A stretch of DNA of 64,000 bases from Chryseobacterium ginsenosidimutans. GTDB taxonomy: Bacteria; Bacteroidota; Bacteroidia; Flavobacteriales; Weeksellaceae. The stretch spans positions 3,038,001 to 3,102,000 of the forward strand of contig NZ_JANUCO010000001.1 in assembly GCF_024807225.1 (NCBI RefSeq), in the 5' to 3' direction. Below, one piece after another: positions 37,027 through 46,538 of the stretch. The position numbers and the translations under genes are program-made. Each line of letters starts with the position of its first letter. Positions within the stretch are counted from its first letter, which is position 1. The notes beneath the pieces were generated by a model. The model saw only the letters and a list, made by a program, of their open reading frames with translations, had not been told where the DNA came from and made no database searches.

Positions 37027-37917
37027 ATGATGAAACCCGTTGGAAAATTAATTGTAATCGGAGGCGCTGTGAACAAAGGCAGCTTTGCCGAAACCGATTT
37101 TGATCAGAACATAGAGAAAAACCTCAATTTCTTTGAAAGAGGTATTCTTAGAAAGATCATCAATGAATCAAAACTTAAAGAAGATTCCGTTATTGAAATT
37201 GTAACGACAGCTTCGCAAATACCGCAAATTGTAGGTTCAGAATATAAAAAAGCATTTGAATTTTTAGGTGCTAAACATGTAAATATACTTGATGTTCACA
37301 ATCGTGAGGAAGCCAATTCCGACGCTATTGTAGCCAGAGCAAACGCTGCAGATGTTGTGATGTTCACCGGAGGAGATCAGTTGAGACTGACTTCCATTCT
37401 TGGTGGAACAAGATTTCACGACACTATTTTATTAAAATATCAGGAGCAGGATTTTATCTATTCCGGAACTTCAGCCGGAGCAGCAGCCGCTTCTGAAAAT
37501 ATGATCTATCAGGGAAGCAGTTCTGAAGCTTTGCTGAAAGGTGAAATAAAAGCTACGCAAGGTTTAGGACTTATTGATAATGTGATCATTGATACCCATT
37601 TCGTACAGAGAGGAAGAATCGGAAGGCTTTTCCAGGCTGTTGTGAGCAATCCGAGAACATTGGGAATCGGTTTGGGAGAAGATACAGGTCTTTTCATCCA
37701 TAATGATGTAATGACTGCTGTTGGTTCCGGACTTGTAATTTTGGTCGACGGAAGATTTATTAAAGATACCAATCTTACCAATATCAACTTGGGAGAGCCA
37801 ATTTCTATTGATAATTTAACCGTTCATGTGATGTCGATGAATGATCATTACGATTTAACAACCAAGACATTAACGATAGAGAATTCTCAGTTTAATCCGA
37901 TACCGCAGGAGAAATAA
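37027..37917 (+). CDS. cphB: Cyanophycinase
   Basis: A serine peptidase (family S51) that cleaves cyanophycin to beta-Asp-Arg dipeptides. I use the ATG at 37027 (296 residues); the upstream GTG frame at 36979 overlaps the promoter. The nucleophile serine is in YSGTSAGAAAASENM, with TGGDQLRL before it and the DTHFVQRGRIGRL segment after it, all typical of CphB. It is divergent from cphA and followed by an isoaspartyl peptidase gene, giving a complete synthesis and breakdown set. Confidence 0.95.
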   Translation: MMKPVGKLIVIGGAVNKGSFAETDFDQNIEKNLNFFERGILRKIINESKLKEDSVIEIVTTASQIPQIVGSEYKKAFEFLGAKHVNILDVHNREEANSDAIVARANAADVVMFTGGDQLRLTSILGGTRFHDTILLKYQEQDFIYSGTSAGAAAASENMIYQGSSSEALLKGEIKATQGLGLIDNVIIDTHFVQRGRIGRLFQAVVSNPRTLGIGLGEDTGLFIHNDVMTAVGSGLVILVDGRFIKDTNLTNINLGEPISIDNLTVHVMSMNDHYDLTTKTLTIENSQFNPIPQEK

Positions 37918-38050
37918 GAACTGCAAGTTTCGTGACACGAGGTTTAATAATTGAGTAAAAAAGATTTTTTAATTTTATTTGCTTTAAAAACGTCTATCTT
38001 AAACTCAAATTTATTTTAGATCTAAATCTCGAAACATAATTTTTAAACTT

Positions 38051-38893
38051 ATGAAAATAATCATCCACGGCGGATTTTTCTCGGAAAGCGATCAAAGCCA
38101 CGAAGTAAAAGTTGCCAAACAGGAATCTTTAAAAAATATCGCCCAAAAAGCGTTTGAATATCTTCAATCACATGCTGCGTTTGACACCGTTGCTTATGCT
38201 GTCTCTTTGCTGGAAGACGATGAATTGTACAACGCAGGAATCGGTTCACAAATTCAAAGTGACGGCATCATCAGAATGAGCGCCGCTATTATGAATGGCG
38301 AAACTCAGAAACTGAGCGGTGTCATCAATATTCAGGATGTAAAAAATCCGATTTTTGTTGCTAAAGATTTAATCCACGAAGATGACAGGGTTTTGGGAGG
38401 AAACGGTGCGAAAATTTATGCTAATGAAAACGGTTTCGAGAATTTTTCAACTGAAATTCCGCAAAGAAGAAAAGAATATTTAGCCAAATTAAATAACGGA
38501 GGAAAAGGAACTGTAGGCTGCGTTGCCATTGATAAAGACGGAAAATTAGCCGTTGCCACTTCCACAGGAGGAAAAGGTTTTGAAATTCCGGGAAGGATTT
38601 CTGATTCTGCCACTGTTGCCGGAAATTATGCCAATTCTTTCTGCGCCGTAAGCTGTACCGGAGTTGGTGAAGATATTGTGAGCAATGCCACTGCCACAAA
38701 AATTGTAACAAGAGTGACCGACGGAATGTCTCTGGAACAGTCTTTCACAAAAACTTTTGAAGAATTAAAAACAATCGATGGCTTTGCAGGTGCGATTGCC
38801 ATTGATAAAAACGGAAATATTTATCATCAGGATTCTTATCCGAAAATGGTTTTTGCAAGTTTCGATGGGGAGAATTTTGATATTTTTAATTAA
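38051..38893 (+). CDS. iaaA: Isoaspartyl peptidase/L-asparaginase (Ntn hydrolase)
   Basis: These plant-type asparaginases split themselves before a threonine and hydrolyse isoaspartyl dipeptides. The nucleophile is in GKGTVGCVAIDKDG (T154 of 280 residues), followed by STGGKGFEIPGRISDSATVAGN, typical of the beta subunit. It lies 133 nt after cphB, and beta-Asp-Arg dipeptides released by cyanophycinase are the natural substrates for such an enzyme, so it probably completes polymer degradation to aspartate and arginine. Confidence 0.93.
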   Translation: MKIIIHGGFFSESDQSHEVKVAKQESLKNIAQKAFEYLQSHAAFDTVAYAVSLLEDDELYNAGIGSQIQSDGIIRMSAAIMNGETQKLSGVINIQDVKNPIFVAKDLIHEDDRVLGGNGAKIYANENGFENFSTEIPQRRKEYLAKLNNGGKGTVGCVAIDKDGKLAVATSTGGKGFEIPGRISDSATVAGNYANSFCAVSCTGVGEDIVSNATATKIVTRVTDGMSLEQSFTKTFEELKTIDGFAGAIAIDKNGNIYHQDSYPKMVFASFDGENFDIFN

Positions 38894-38926
38894 TTTTAAC
38901 ATTATTTTATCATTCCATTTAATTTT

Positions 38927-38943
38927 TTGGCACACATTTTACA
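38927..38943 (+). promoter_or_regulatory. Possible sigma-54 promoter before the YtxH-like gene
   Basis: TTGGCAC at 38927-38933, then 5 nt and TTACA, resembles the -24/-12 consensus TTGGCAC-N5-TTGCA with one mismatch in the -12 GC. Spacing is correct. Confidence 0.4.
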
Positions 38944-38990
38944 TGATTACTAATAACCAACTTTAATATTAACATTAAAAAATAGAAATC

Positions 38991-39227
38991 ATGGGAAACA
39001 AGACAAAAGGTTTATTAGCATTAGTAGGTTTAGGAGCATTGGCATATTGGAAGTATAAAAACTCAAGTGCTGAAGAACAACAAGCCGTAAAAGATAAAAT
39101 AAATAATGCAAAAGACAACCTGAATAAATGGGGAAATGATCTGAAGGATAAAGCTAATAATGTTGCTTCACAGGTTCAGGATAAAGTAGAGGAAGTGAAG
39201 AACAAAGCACAGGAAACTGTAAATTAA
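38991..39227 (+). CDS. YtxH-like small membrane protein
   Basis: A 78-residue protein with a short N-terminal hydrophobic helix (about residues 7-20, GLLALVGLGALAYW) followed by a long charged amphipathic helix rich in lysine, aspartate and alanine (KDKINNAKDNLNKWGNDLKD). This is the pattern of YtxH-domain proteins, often induced by stress, whose molecular role is unknown. A candidate sigma-54 promoter lies about 50 nt upstream and a hairpin terminator follows. Confidence 0.75.
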   Translation: MGNKTKGLLALVGLGALAYWKYKNSSAEEQQAVKDKINNAKDNLNKWGNDLKDKANNVASQVQDKVEEVKNKAQETVN

Positions 39228-39257
39228 GGCTAGTTTATTTAACATTCATATATACAG

Positions 39258-39294
39258 AAAGTCATCGTAATTCAGAACTACGATGACTTTTTTT
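39258..39294. terminator. Bidirectional terminator between convergent genes
   Basis: Perfect 12-bp arms AAAGTCATCGTA (39258-39269) and complement (39279-39290) followed by T. It overlaps the stop codon of the convergent methyltransferase gene. Confidence 0.8.
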
Positions 39295-40075
39295 GTGCTT
39301 CGATGGCAAAAACCAACGGTATTTTGTTTCCGAACGGCGAGATTCTCCATTTTCCTTTTTCAAATTCTTCGACGTGTTTGAAAGATGGATAAGGCGACCA
39401 ATCAAATTCTTTGAATTTTTTTATCTGAATATCGTTTTCAATTAAATTCTGAAGAACATCCGCCAAAGAATGATTCCACATCACATAATCCTGTACAATG
39501 TCTGCAGATTGATCGGCGTAAGTTCCTTCATAGGTCTCTACAATTGGTTTTTCGTTGAAATAATTGTATTTCACGCCTTCAAAATCATCATCAAACATCC
39601 AGATTACAGGATGAAATTCTGCCATGACAAATTTCCCATCCGGTTTCAGAAAATGATCGATAATTTTTGCCCATTTACCAAGATCCGGAAGCCAGCCAAT
39701 TGTTCCGTAGCTTGTAAAAACAAGATCAAATTTTTGATCCAAAATATTCGGAAGATTGTATAAATCCGTACAAATAAATTGCGTATTCGTACCCGCTTTC
39801 TGAGCCAACTCTTTTGCTGTTTCAATAGCTTTATCAGATAAATCGATTCCGGTAACTTTCGCACCCATTCTCGATAACGAGATCGAATCCTGACCAAAAT
39901 GACATTGCAAATGAAGAATACTTTTGTCTTTTACATCTCCCAAAAGCTCTAGTTCGATTGAATTAAGAGAAGTTCTGCCCTTCAAAAATTCATCCACAAA
40001 ATAAAAATCTGATTTTAAATGCGGCTCTACTTTGGCATTCCAGGAGCTTTTGTTGATTTCTAAATAGTTTTCCAT
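39278..40075 (-). CDS. Class I SAM-dependent methyltransferase
   Basis: This 265-residue protein has a Rossmann-type SAM-binding domain: SILHLQCHFGQDSISLSRMG (motif I, here LHLQCHFGQD), KVTGIDLSDKAIETA (motif II with the acidic residue) and FDLVFTSYGTIGWLPD. The substrate is unknown. The sequence resembles small-molecule methyltransferases of the UbiE/type 11 group. It stands alone and converges on the YtxH-like gene. Confidence 0.88.
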   Translation of the reverse strand: MENYLEINKSSWNAKVEPHLKSDFYFVDEFLKGRTSLNSIELELLGDVKDKSILHLQCHFGQDSISLSRMGAKVTGIDLSDKAIETAKELAQKAGTNTQFICTDLYNLPNILDQKFDLVFTSYGTIGWLPDLGKWAKIIDHFLKPDGKFVMAEFHPVIWMFDDDFEGVKYNYFNEKPIVETYEGTYADQSADIVQDYVMWNHSLADVLQNLIENDIQIKKFKEFDWSPYPSFKHVEEFEKGKWRISPFGNKIPLVFAIEAQKKSS

Positions 40076-40147
40076 GAGTTTTACTTTGGTTTAAAGTTTT
40101 AACAAAAATTTCAAATCATAAGATACATAAAAATACATTCAACACAA

Positions 40148-40225
40148 TTTGTCATTCGGGAGGAATCTAAGCATAGTATTAAAAAATCGTTTGGAAAGAT
40201 TCACACCTGAATCCTAAAAATCATT
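40148..40225. repeat. Dispersed inverted repeat, copy 2 (degenerate)
   Basis: TTTGTCATTCGGGAGGAATC at 40148-40167 matches the left arm of the element at 3491. A weak right arm (AAGATTC...CCTGAATCC) lies at about 40196-40214. Confidence 0.5.
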
Positions 40226-40232
40226 GCTTTTA

Positions 40233-40770
40233 TCATGATTTATTGATCAATTTTTTCTTTTGTTCTAAAAATTCTTCTTCCGTCAAAACTCCGCTTTCCT
40301 TTAATCTTCCGAGTTGTTCCAATTGATCCAAAACTGTCGGTTTCCGCTTTAGCCTGAAAATATTCTTTCGGTCGCGACATGAAATCTCGCACTTTTTCAC
40401 AGAACAGTTCTGCTTCGTATTTTCCAACTCCGTCTATTTCAACGATATCGCTTGAAACATTAATATCGATCGAAGCCAGCATAAATTCTTTCTCGTATTG
40501 TATCGAAGTGACCTTATCATAAGAAAAATCTTCAACCTTCAAACCGTAGAACATTTCTTTATCAATGAAAATCAACCTTCTGTCCGTCGCTACCAATACA
40601 ATGTGATGAGTCGTGGTTTTGTTTCTTCCTTCCACCAGATAGACAATTTTTTCGTCCTGCGAAAGAACGTTCGGAAGCTCATGGATTTCTTTTCTGGCAA
40701 AGAAAGTCGGGTTTATATCTAGTTTTTCGAGTTCGTCTTTTATCTCATCAAGTCTTGATTTTTCGCTCAT
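40233..40770 (-). pseudogene. PH-like/SHOCT protein A, frameshifted
   Basis: The first frame (ends 40240) encodes a PH-like (YokE-type) domain: ELPNVLSQDEKIVYLVEG, HIVLVATDRRLIFIDK and VTSIQYEKEFMLASIDI. The last 35 residues, in another frame, are a SHOCT domain (LDQLEQLGRLKESGVLTEEE). Deleting one T from GTTTC at 40340-40344 joins the two, giving about 179 codons with the same order as its three neighbours. SHOCT is a short helical module found at protein ends, of unknown function, perhaps for oligomerisation. It is the last of four tandem paralogues. The break is probably a sequence error. Confidence 0.8.
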
Positions 40771-40934
40771 TATTAGTTTTGTTTTTATGGTTTTTAATAT
40801 TTAAGTTTTTAGTGTTTGTTTTTAATGTCTAAAATTAATTTTAACGCAAAGGCGTTCCACTTAAAAAAGAAGACAAAGTTTTTCTTTACTTACCTATTTT
40901 AATATTCAATTATTTTTAATCCAGAAATTTAAAG

Positions 40935-41501
40935 TTATAATCTATCTAAAAGCTTTTTCTTTTGTTCTGTGAATTCCTGATCTGTCAAAATACCATTTTC
41001 CCGAAGCTTGCCCAATTTTTTCAATTGTTCCATAATATCAGTTTCCGGATTGGAACTTTGATTTTTCACAATGGAAATCGGTTCTTTTTTCAGATGTAAA
41101 AGATAGTTGTTTACAGTATCGCAAAAACTCAGCGCATTCTTATTGTTATTAACATTTTCTATTGTAATACTTTTCTCTGAAACAATCGTAATATCTGCAT
41201 AATGAAGTCCAACTCTGCAACTTATAGGATTCATTTTATCATATGAAATATTTTCCTGAAATGAATGAAAAAGTCCGTAAGACTGGAAGATCAATTTTTT
41301 GTCGGTCGCTACTAAAAGTCCGTTTTTACTGCCTTCCCAATTTCCTGTCACGGCATGAATAATCTTTTCATCAGGATCAAGAATGTGCGGTAACTGATTA
41401 ATTTCTTTCTTAATCAAGATCGTGGAAATAGGAACACCAATATTTCCCAGTTCCTTTTTTATCTCTAACAATCTTTGATTATAAGCTTCTTCTTTAGTCA
41501 T
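40935..41501 (-). CDS. PH-like/SHOCT protein B
   Basis: A 188-residue paralogue of its neighbours. The PH-like domain includes NQLPHILDPDEKIIHAVTG, NGLLVATDKKLIFQSY and the strand pattern after it (residues about 30-135). The C-terminal SHOCT domain is IMEQLKKLGKLRENGILTDQ. There is no signal peptide or transmembrane helix, so it is cytoplasmic. Function unknown; bacterial PH-like domains of this type may bind proteins or membranes. It follows protein C by 16 nt. Confidence 0.8.
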   Translation of the reverse strand: MTKEEAYNQRLLEIKKELGNIGVPISTILIKKEINQLPHILDPDEKIIHAVTGNWEGSKNGLLVATDKKLIFQSYGLFHSFQENISYDKMNPISCRVGLHYADITIVSEKSITIENVNNNKNALSFCDTVNNYLLHLKKEPISIVKNQSSNPETDIMEQLKKLGKLRENGILTDQEFTEQKKKLLDRL

Positions 41502-41517
41502 TTAAAACAATATGAAT

Positions 41518-42366
41518 TTAAAGTTTACCCAACAGCTTTCTCTTTTGTTCTGCAAATTCTTCTTCCGTTAAAATCCCTCCTTCTCTCAATTGTCCCAATT
41601 TTTCCAGCTGTTCCAAAACAGCATCTGATGAAACCTGTTTTACTGTATCCAACTGCTTTTTAGCTTCTTCTTTGTTGTATATTTTTTTAATAAAGCTGTA
41701 AAATTTTTCGGCATCATCTTTATCATTAAAACATTCAAATTCCACAATCTTTTCGTCTGTATGAATTTTAATAATTGGAGACAAAAAATGGCTTACAAAG
41801 CTTACTTCTTTGATAGTTTCGTTTGGAAAATCATTTACTTTTACGAGTGAAAACATCGCTTTCGACACAGAAATAATTCTTTTCTGAGTTACTACCAAAA
41901 TCCCTGCGTCCACCGTTTTTGAAAACTGGGCATCTGTTATTGCTAAAATTGTTTCATCTGCAAAAAGAATACGCGGTAATTCTTTGATCTCTCCTTTCGT
42001 AAACATAGAAAGATTGGCATTCAACTGTTCTAGCTGATTTTTGATTTCTTTCCGTCTTTTTTTATAAAAATCGGGAGAGATTATATTTGATCCAGAACTT
42101 GCAACTGTAGGTAAATTTTCATTCTGACTTTCTTCAGTTATTTTATTTTGATGATCTGTTCCTGGATCTATTTTACCATTTTCTATCAAACTTTTAATAT
42201 CATCAATACTGAAATCGCTAAGACTGTAAAGCAATTCCTGATTGATATTACTGGCTTTCTCCAGACATTTATTACAAAGAATATTGCCGTCTGAAAGTTT
42301 ATTTTCGCCCAGCATCGTATCCATCGATGTAAGTTTTGCTCCACACAATCCGCAATGATCATTCAT
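41518..42366 (-). CDS. DUF4428-like zinc ribbon/PH-like/SHOCT protein C
   Basis: I use the ATG at 42366 (MNDHCGLCGAKL), which leaves 282 residues; the upstream extension overlaps protein D in another frame. A four-cysteine treble-clef-like module (CGLC near residue 5 and CNKC near residue 31) resembles DUF4428. It is followed by a linker, a PH-like domain (ELPRILFADETILAITDA, GILVVTQKRIISVSK) and a SHOCT domain (LEQLEKLGQLREGGILTEEE). It is in a tandem array with A, B and D and is probably co-transcribed. Confidence 0.8.
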   Translation of the reverse strand: MNDHCGLCGAKLTSMDTMLGENKLSDGNILCNKCLEKASNINQELLYSLSDFSIDDIKSLIENGKIDPGTDHQNKITEESQNENLPTVASSGSNIISPDFYKKRRKEIKNQLEQLNANLSMFTKGEIKELPRILFADETILAITDAQFSKTVDAGILVVTQKRIISVSKAMFSLVKVNDFPNETIKEVSFVSHFLSPIIKIHTDEKIVEFECFNDKDDAEKFYSFIKKIYNKEEAKKQLDTVKQVSSDAVLEQLEKLGQLREGGILTEEEFAEQKRKLLGKL

Positions 42367-42382
42367 GTTTTCTATATTTAAT

Positions 42383-43366
<984 letters not shown>

Positions 43367-43542
43367 CTGGTTTTAAGTTTATTATTTTAAAATCATTTTA
43401 AAGTTTAGAATTGATTTTCGTTTTATAATATTCCAAAATACGAATTTTATATTTAATTAATTCTTTCTGAAATACGGAAAACCGTATAGATTTCAAAAAT
43501 AATATAATTTATTTTGAAATCAAAAAGTTAAAATTAATCAAT

Positions 43543-43809
43543 ATGAATTATCAATCTTACAATTTAGGAAATTTGGAAGGAGGTGAAATTGTAGAAGTCA
43601 TTTTACGAGGAAACTCTGCAAACGTGAAATTATTAGATAATGCCAATTTTGGTAATTATAAATCGGGACGAAAATATAATTATTATGGAGGTCATGTTAC
43701 TAAATCCCCATTTAAAATTAAAGTTCCTCATTATGGTAGTTGGTATGTTGTTATTGACTTGGGTGGATATTCTGGAAGTATAAATTCTTCCGTTCGAGTA
43801 ATTTCTTAA
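43543..43809 (+). CDS. DUF1883 domain protein
   Basis: An 88-residue protein that is one DUF1883 domain: a small beta-sandwich with LEGGEIVEVILRGNSANVKLLD, an NYYGGH segment and the end YGSWYVVIDLGGYSGSINSSV. The molecular role is unknown. In other bacteria I recall this domain attached to TIR domains; here it stands alone, divergent from the PH/SHOCT array. A palindromic terminator follows at once. Confidence 0.85.
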   Translation: MNYQSYNLGNLEGGEIVEVILRGNSANVKLLDNANFGNYKSGRKYNYYGGHVTKSPFKIKVPHYGSWYVVIDLGGYSGSINSSVRVIS

Positions 43810-43811
43810 AT

Positions 43812-43845
43812 AAAAAAGCATTATCAATTGATAATGCTTTTTTAT
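43812..43845. terminator. Bidirectional terminator between DUF1883 gene and hisS
   Basis: A perfect palindrome (AAAAAAGCATTATCAA and its complement) gives a hairpin with A-rich and T-rich flanks suited to both converging genes. Confidence 0.8.
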
Positions 43846-43863
43846 TTCTTTTAAAGATGTATG

Positions 43864-45231
43864 CTATCCTAAAAATTCTTCCAAAGAAACCGTTTTTTGT
43901 TCTCCGGCTTCAAGATCTTTATAGGTAACGTTTCCGTTTTTAATTTCTTCTTCGCCTAAAAATACAAGGTTTTTGATTCCTTTCTTTTCTGCGTATGTGA
44001 ATTGTTTTCCAATTTTTGCAGCTTCAGGATAAATTTCTGCGGAAATCCCTTTTTCTCTTAATTGTCTTATCAATTTTAAGGCTTCCAAGATTTCGTTTCC
44101 ACCAAAGTTGGCGAATAGATATTCAACTTTTGAAGTTGCTTCTTCAGGGAAAAGTCCGAGTTCTTCCATGACAAGATAAATTCTGTCGAGACCGAAAGAA
44201 ATCCCGATTCCCGGAATATTTTTCACCCCGAAAACTTCCGTAAGATTGTCATATCTTCCGCCGCCGCCGATAGAACCCATCTGAACTTCATCAGCTTTCA
44301 CTTCGAAAATCGCTCCGGTATAATAATCCAAACCTCTCGCCAATGTAATATCGAAAACAAGATTCTGAATATCAACACCGAGATTTAAAGACTGCGTAAT
44401 AACCATTTCCAGTTCTTCAACACCTTTTAATCCGATTTCATTTCCGGCAAATTTCTCTTTTAGCTGAAGAAGATTTTCCAATGCATCATTAGATTGTGTG
44501 AATAAGAAATCCAGTTTATCAATTGATTCCTGAGCAATACCTCTTTCTAATAATTCTTTTACAACACCGTCTTTCCCGATTTTATCAAGCTTATCAAGAG
44601 CAACCGTAAAGTCGATTAATTTATCTGTAATTCCGGCAAATTCTGCCAAACCGGAAAGAATTTTTCTATTATTAATATGAATCGTCACCGAAACACCAAG
44701 TTCCGCAAATGATTTTAAGTACAACTGAACCAAATCTACTTCCTGCAAAAGACTTTCGCTTCCTACAACATCCGCATCACACTGATAAAACTCTCTGTAT
44801 CTCCCTTTTTGAGGACGATCTGCTCTCCAAACCGGTTGAATTTGGTAACGCTTAAAAGGAAAAGTCAATTGATTATGATTCATCGCCACGAATCTTGCAA
44901 AAGGTACGGTAAGGTCGTAACGAAGGGCTTTATCTGTTATATTTTCTGAACTAAAAGGTTTATCCAATGCTTTTTGGAAATCAAGCAACATCGTATTTTT
45001 TTTGTCCTCTTTCGCTTCATTAATACTTGAATTCAATATCTTAAAAATCAAGCGATCTCCTTCTTCTCCGTACTTCCCTGTTAATGTCGAAAGATTTTCA
45101 AAGCTCGGTGTTTCCAATGGCTGGAATCCGAATAATTCAAAGTTTTTCTGTAAAATATTGATGATAAATCTTCTTCTTGCAACTTCCAATGCTGTAAAAT
45201 CTCTCGTCCCTTTTGCTAAACTTGGTTTCAT
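43864..45231 (-). CDS. hisS: Histidine--tRNA ligase
   Basis: A class II aminoacyl-tRNA synthetase that charges tRNA-His. The 455-residue protein has PSLAKGTRDFTALEVARR at the start, motif 2 (RYDLTVPFARFVA and FKRYQIQPVWRADRPQKGRYREF), the histidine-specific loops LARGLDYYTGAIFEVK and GGGRYDNL, motif 3 (GIGISFGLDRIY) and a C-terminal anticodon-binding domain. Length and order are normal. Confidence 0.97.
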   Translation of the reverse strand: MKPSLAKGTRDFTALEVARRRFIINILQKNFELFGFQPLETPSFENLSTLTGKYGEEGDRLIFKILNSSINEAKEDKKNTMLLDFQKALDKPFSSENITDKALRYDLTVPFARFVAMNHNQLTFPFKRYQIQPVWRADRPQKGRYREFYQCDADVVGSESLLQEVDLVQLYLKSFAELGVSVTIHINNRKILSGLAEFAGITDKLIDFTVALDKLDKIGKDGVVKELLERGIAQESIDKLDFLFTQSNDALENLLQLKEKFAGNEIGLKGVEELEMVITQSLNLGVDIQNLVFDITLARGLDYYTGAIFEVKADEVQMGSIGGGGRYDNLTEVFGVKNIPGIGISFGLDRIYLVMEELGLFPEEATSKVEYLFANFGGNEILEALKLIRQLREKGISAEIYPEAAKIGKQFTYAEKKGIKNLVFLGEEEIKNGNVTYKDLEAGEQKTVSLEEFLG

Positions 45232-45354
45232 TTTATAATTGATAAATGATGATTAATATGTATAAGTATTGCAAAAATAAGGAATTGAAAAGACTTTTTT
45301 GCTACATATACATTAGATTAAAAAGCTGAGAAGAAATTTATTTTCCATACTACT

Positions 45355-45387
45355 AAACCTAACAGGTTTTAAAAACCTGCTAAGTTT
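45355..45387. repeat. Imperfect hairpin repeat after the hisS promoter region
   Basis: AAACCTAACAGGTTTT (45355-45370) pairs with AAAACCTGCTAAGTTT (45372-45387) with two mismatches. It lies between hisS and the HRDC gene and may be an intergenic palindrome or the HRDC gene's terminator. Confidence 0.5.
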
Positions 45388-45440
45388 GAACAGACTTGAA
45401 AAGATCTGAAAATCAATATCAGTTTAGCGATACCAAAAAA

Positions 45441-45911
45441 TCAGATACTTTCTAATATCTCCAGAATTTCTTCACCATAATTTTCTATTTTATGTTTTCC
45501 AAAACCTTTAATATCGAGCAACTCTTCTTTTTTTGCGGGTTTGTATTTGGCTACAGACACCAATTCTTTATTGGTCGCAATAAAATAAGATGGCAGATTT
45601 TGTTCTCTTGCTTTTTCTGATCTCCAGTATTTTAAGGCTTCCAGAATTTTCTCTTCGTCAGAACTCAGCTCATCATTTTCAGCGGAATATTTTACATTTT
45701 TAGAGTCTTTCACTGAATTTTTAACAATTTTCAGTTCGTCAATCTTCAATTCATCAAAATACAAAACTACAGACCAATAATTTTCATCGTTCACAAAAGC
45801 TGTTTCCACTTTTATAATTTCATTGGATTCCAAAAAAGCATCTAATGTTTTCTGATCTTCATGAAGAAATTCTTCCGGCAATCTGATTTTAAAAACTTTT
45901 ACTTTCATCAT
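45441..45911 (-). CDS. HRDC domain protein
   Basis: A 156-residue protein whose C-terminal 85 residues form an HRDC helical domain (LEALKYWRSEKAREQNLPSY, then IATNKELVSVAKYKPAKKEE and DIKGFGKHKIENYGEEIL). HRDC domains in RecQ helicases and RNase D help bind nucleic acid. There is no helicase or nuclease domain here, so it may be a stand-alone DNA-binding accessory. It lies 14 nt after ssb on the same strand, which fits a DNA-metabolism link. Confidence 0.88.
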   Translation of the reverse strand: MMKVKVFKIRLPEEFLHEDQKTLDAFLESNEIIKVETAFVNDENYWSVVLYFDELKIDELKIVKNSVKDSKNVKYSAENDELSSDEEKILEALKYWRSEKAREQNLPSYFIATNKELVSVAKYKPAKKEELLDIKGFGKHKIENYGEEILEILESI

Positions 45912-45925
45912 TTGTATTTTTACCG

Positions 45926-46258
45926 TTATTTACTTCCCAAAAGCAGAATTTCATCCACCCGAATTTCTGTGATATATCTTTTCACTCCATCTTTATCGTC
46001 GTAAGATCTGTACGTCAGTTTTCCTTCAATGGCAATTTCTTTTCCTTTGGGAACGTATTTCTGGAAAATTTCGGCAGTTTTCCCAAACGCAGCCAGATTG
46101 TGCCATTGCGTTTCCTCTACTTTTTCACCTTTTGCATTGGTGTAATGATCAGAAGTAGCCAGAGAAACACTCGCTTTTACATTTCCATTTTCAAAACTTA
46201 TCATTTCAACTTCTTTACCTGTGTGACCGATAAGCTTTACTTGATTTCTTAGTGACAT
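45926..46258 (-). CDS. ssb: Single-stranded DNA-binding protein
   Basis: I use the ATG at 46258 (MSLRNQVKLIGHTGKEVEM), which gives a 110-residue OB-fold protein; the longer frame to 46363 adds 35 unrelated residues. OB-fold strands are seen in VSLATSDHY, EETQWHNLAAFGKTAEIF and KEIAIEGKLTYRSYDDKDG. The acidic C-terminal tip that recruits other proteins in housekeeping SSBs is absent (the end is EILLLGSK), so this may be a secondary SSB. It precedes the HRDC gene. Confidence 0.93.
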   Translation of the reverse strand: MSLRNQVKLIGHTGKEVEMISFENGNVKASVSLATSDHYTNAKGEKVEETQWHNLAAFGKTAEIFQKYVPKGKEIAIEGKLTYRSYDDKDGVKRYITEIRVDEILLLGSK

Positions 46259-46523
46259 AACTTTTAAATTTTTAAAATTAATATTCAGATAAGAGACGCT
46301 CACAGCTTTTCTCAAATCTCTGTGGCAAAGGTTGTTGAAATACAAAATAAGAATCGGTTGCAAACTATTTAAATTCGTTTGTAGTCACTTGAAAACGAAT
46401 TACTTGTTGTTAATCAATTATTTACTAAAAATTAATTTCTAAAATAATTTTAAATATTTTCTATCGTTTTCCCACAAAGATTAATTCGAATTTGCTACAG
46501 TCGTTTTCAAACGGATAATTATG

Positions 46524-46531
46524 TATATTTG
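46524..46531 (+). promoter_or_regulatory. Candidate -7 element of the HPP protein gene, possibly leaderless
   Basis: TATATTTG ends 7 nt before the ATG at 46539. The preceding 260 nt after ssb show no gene. Confidence 0.4.
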
Positions 46532-46538
46532 AACATAT

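Noticed and set aside
46259..46363. Longer start for ssb
   Set aside because: The extra 35 residues do not resemble an SSB and the internal ATG gives a standard N-terminus.
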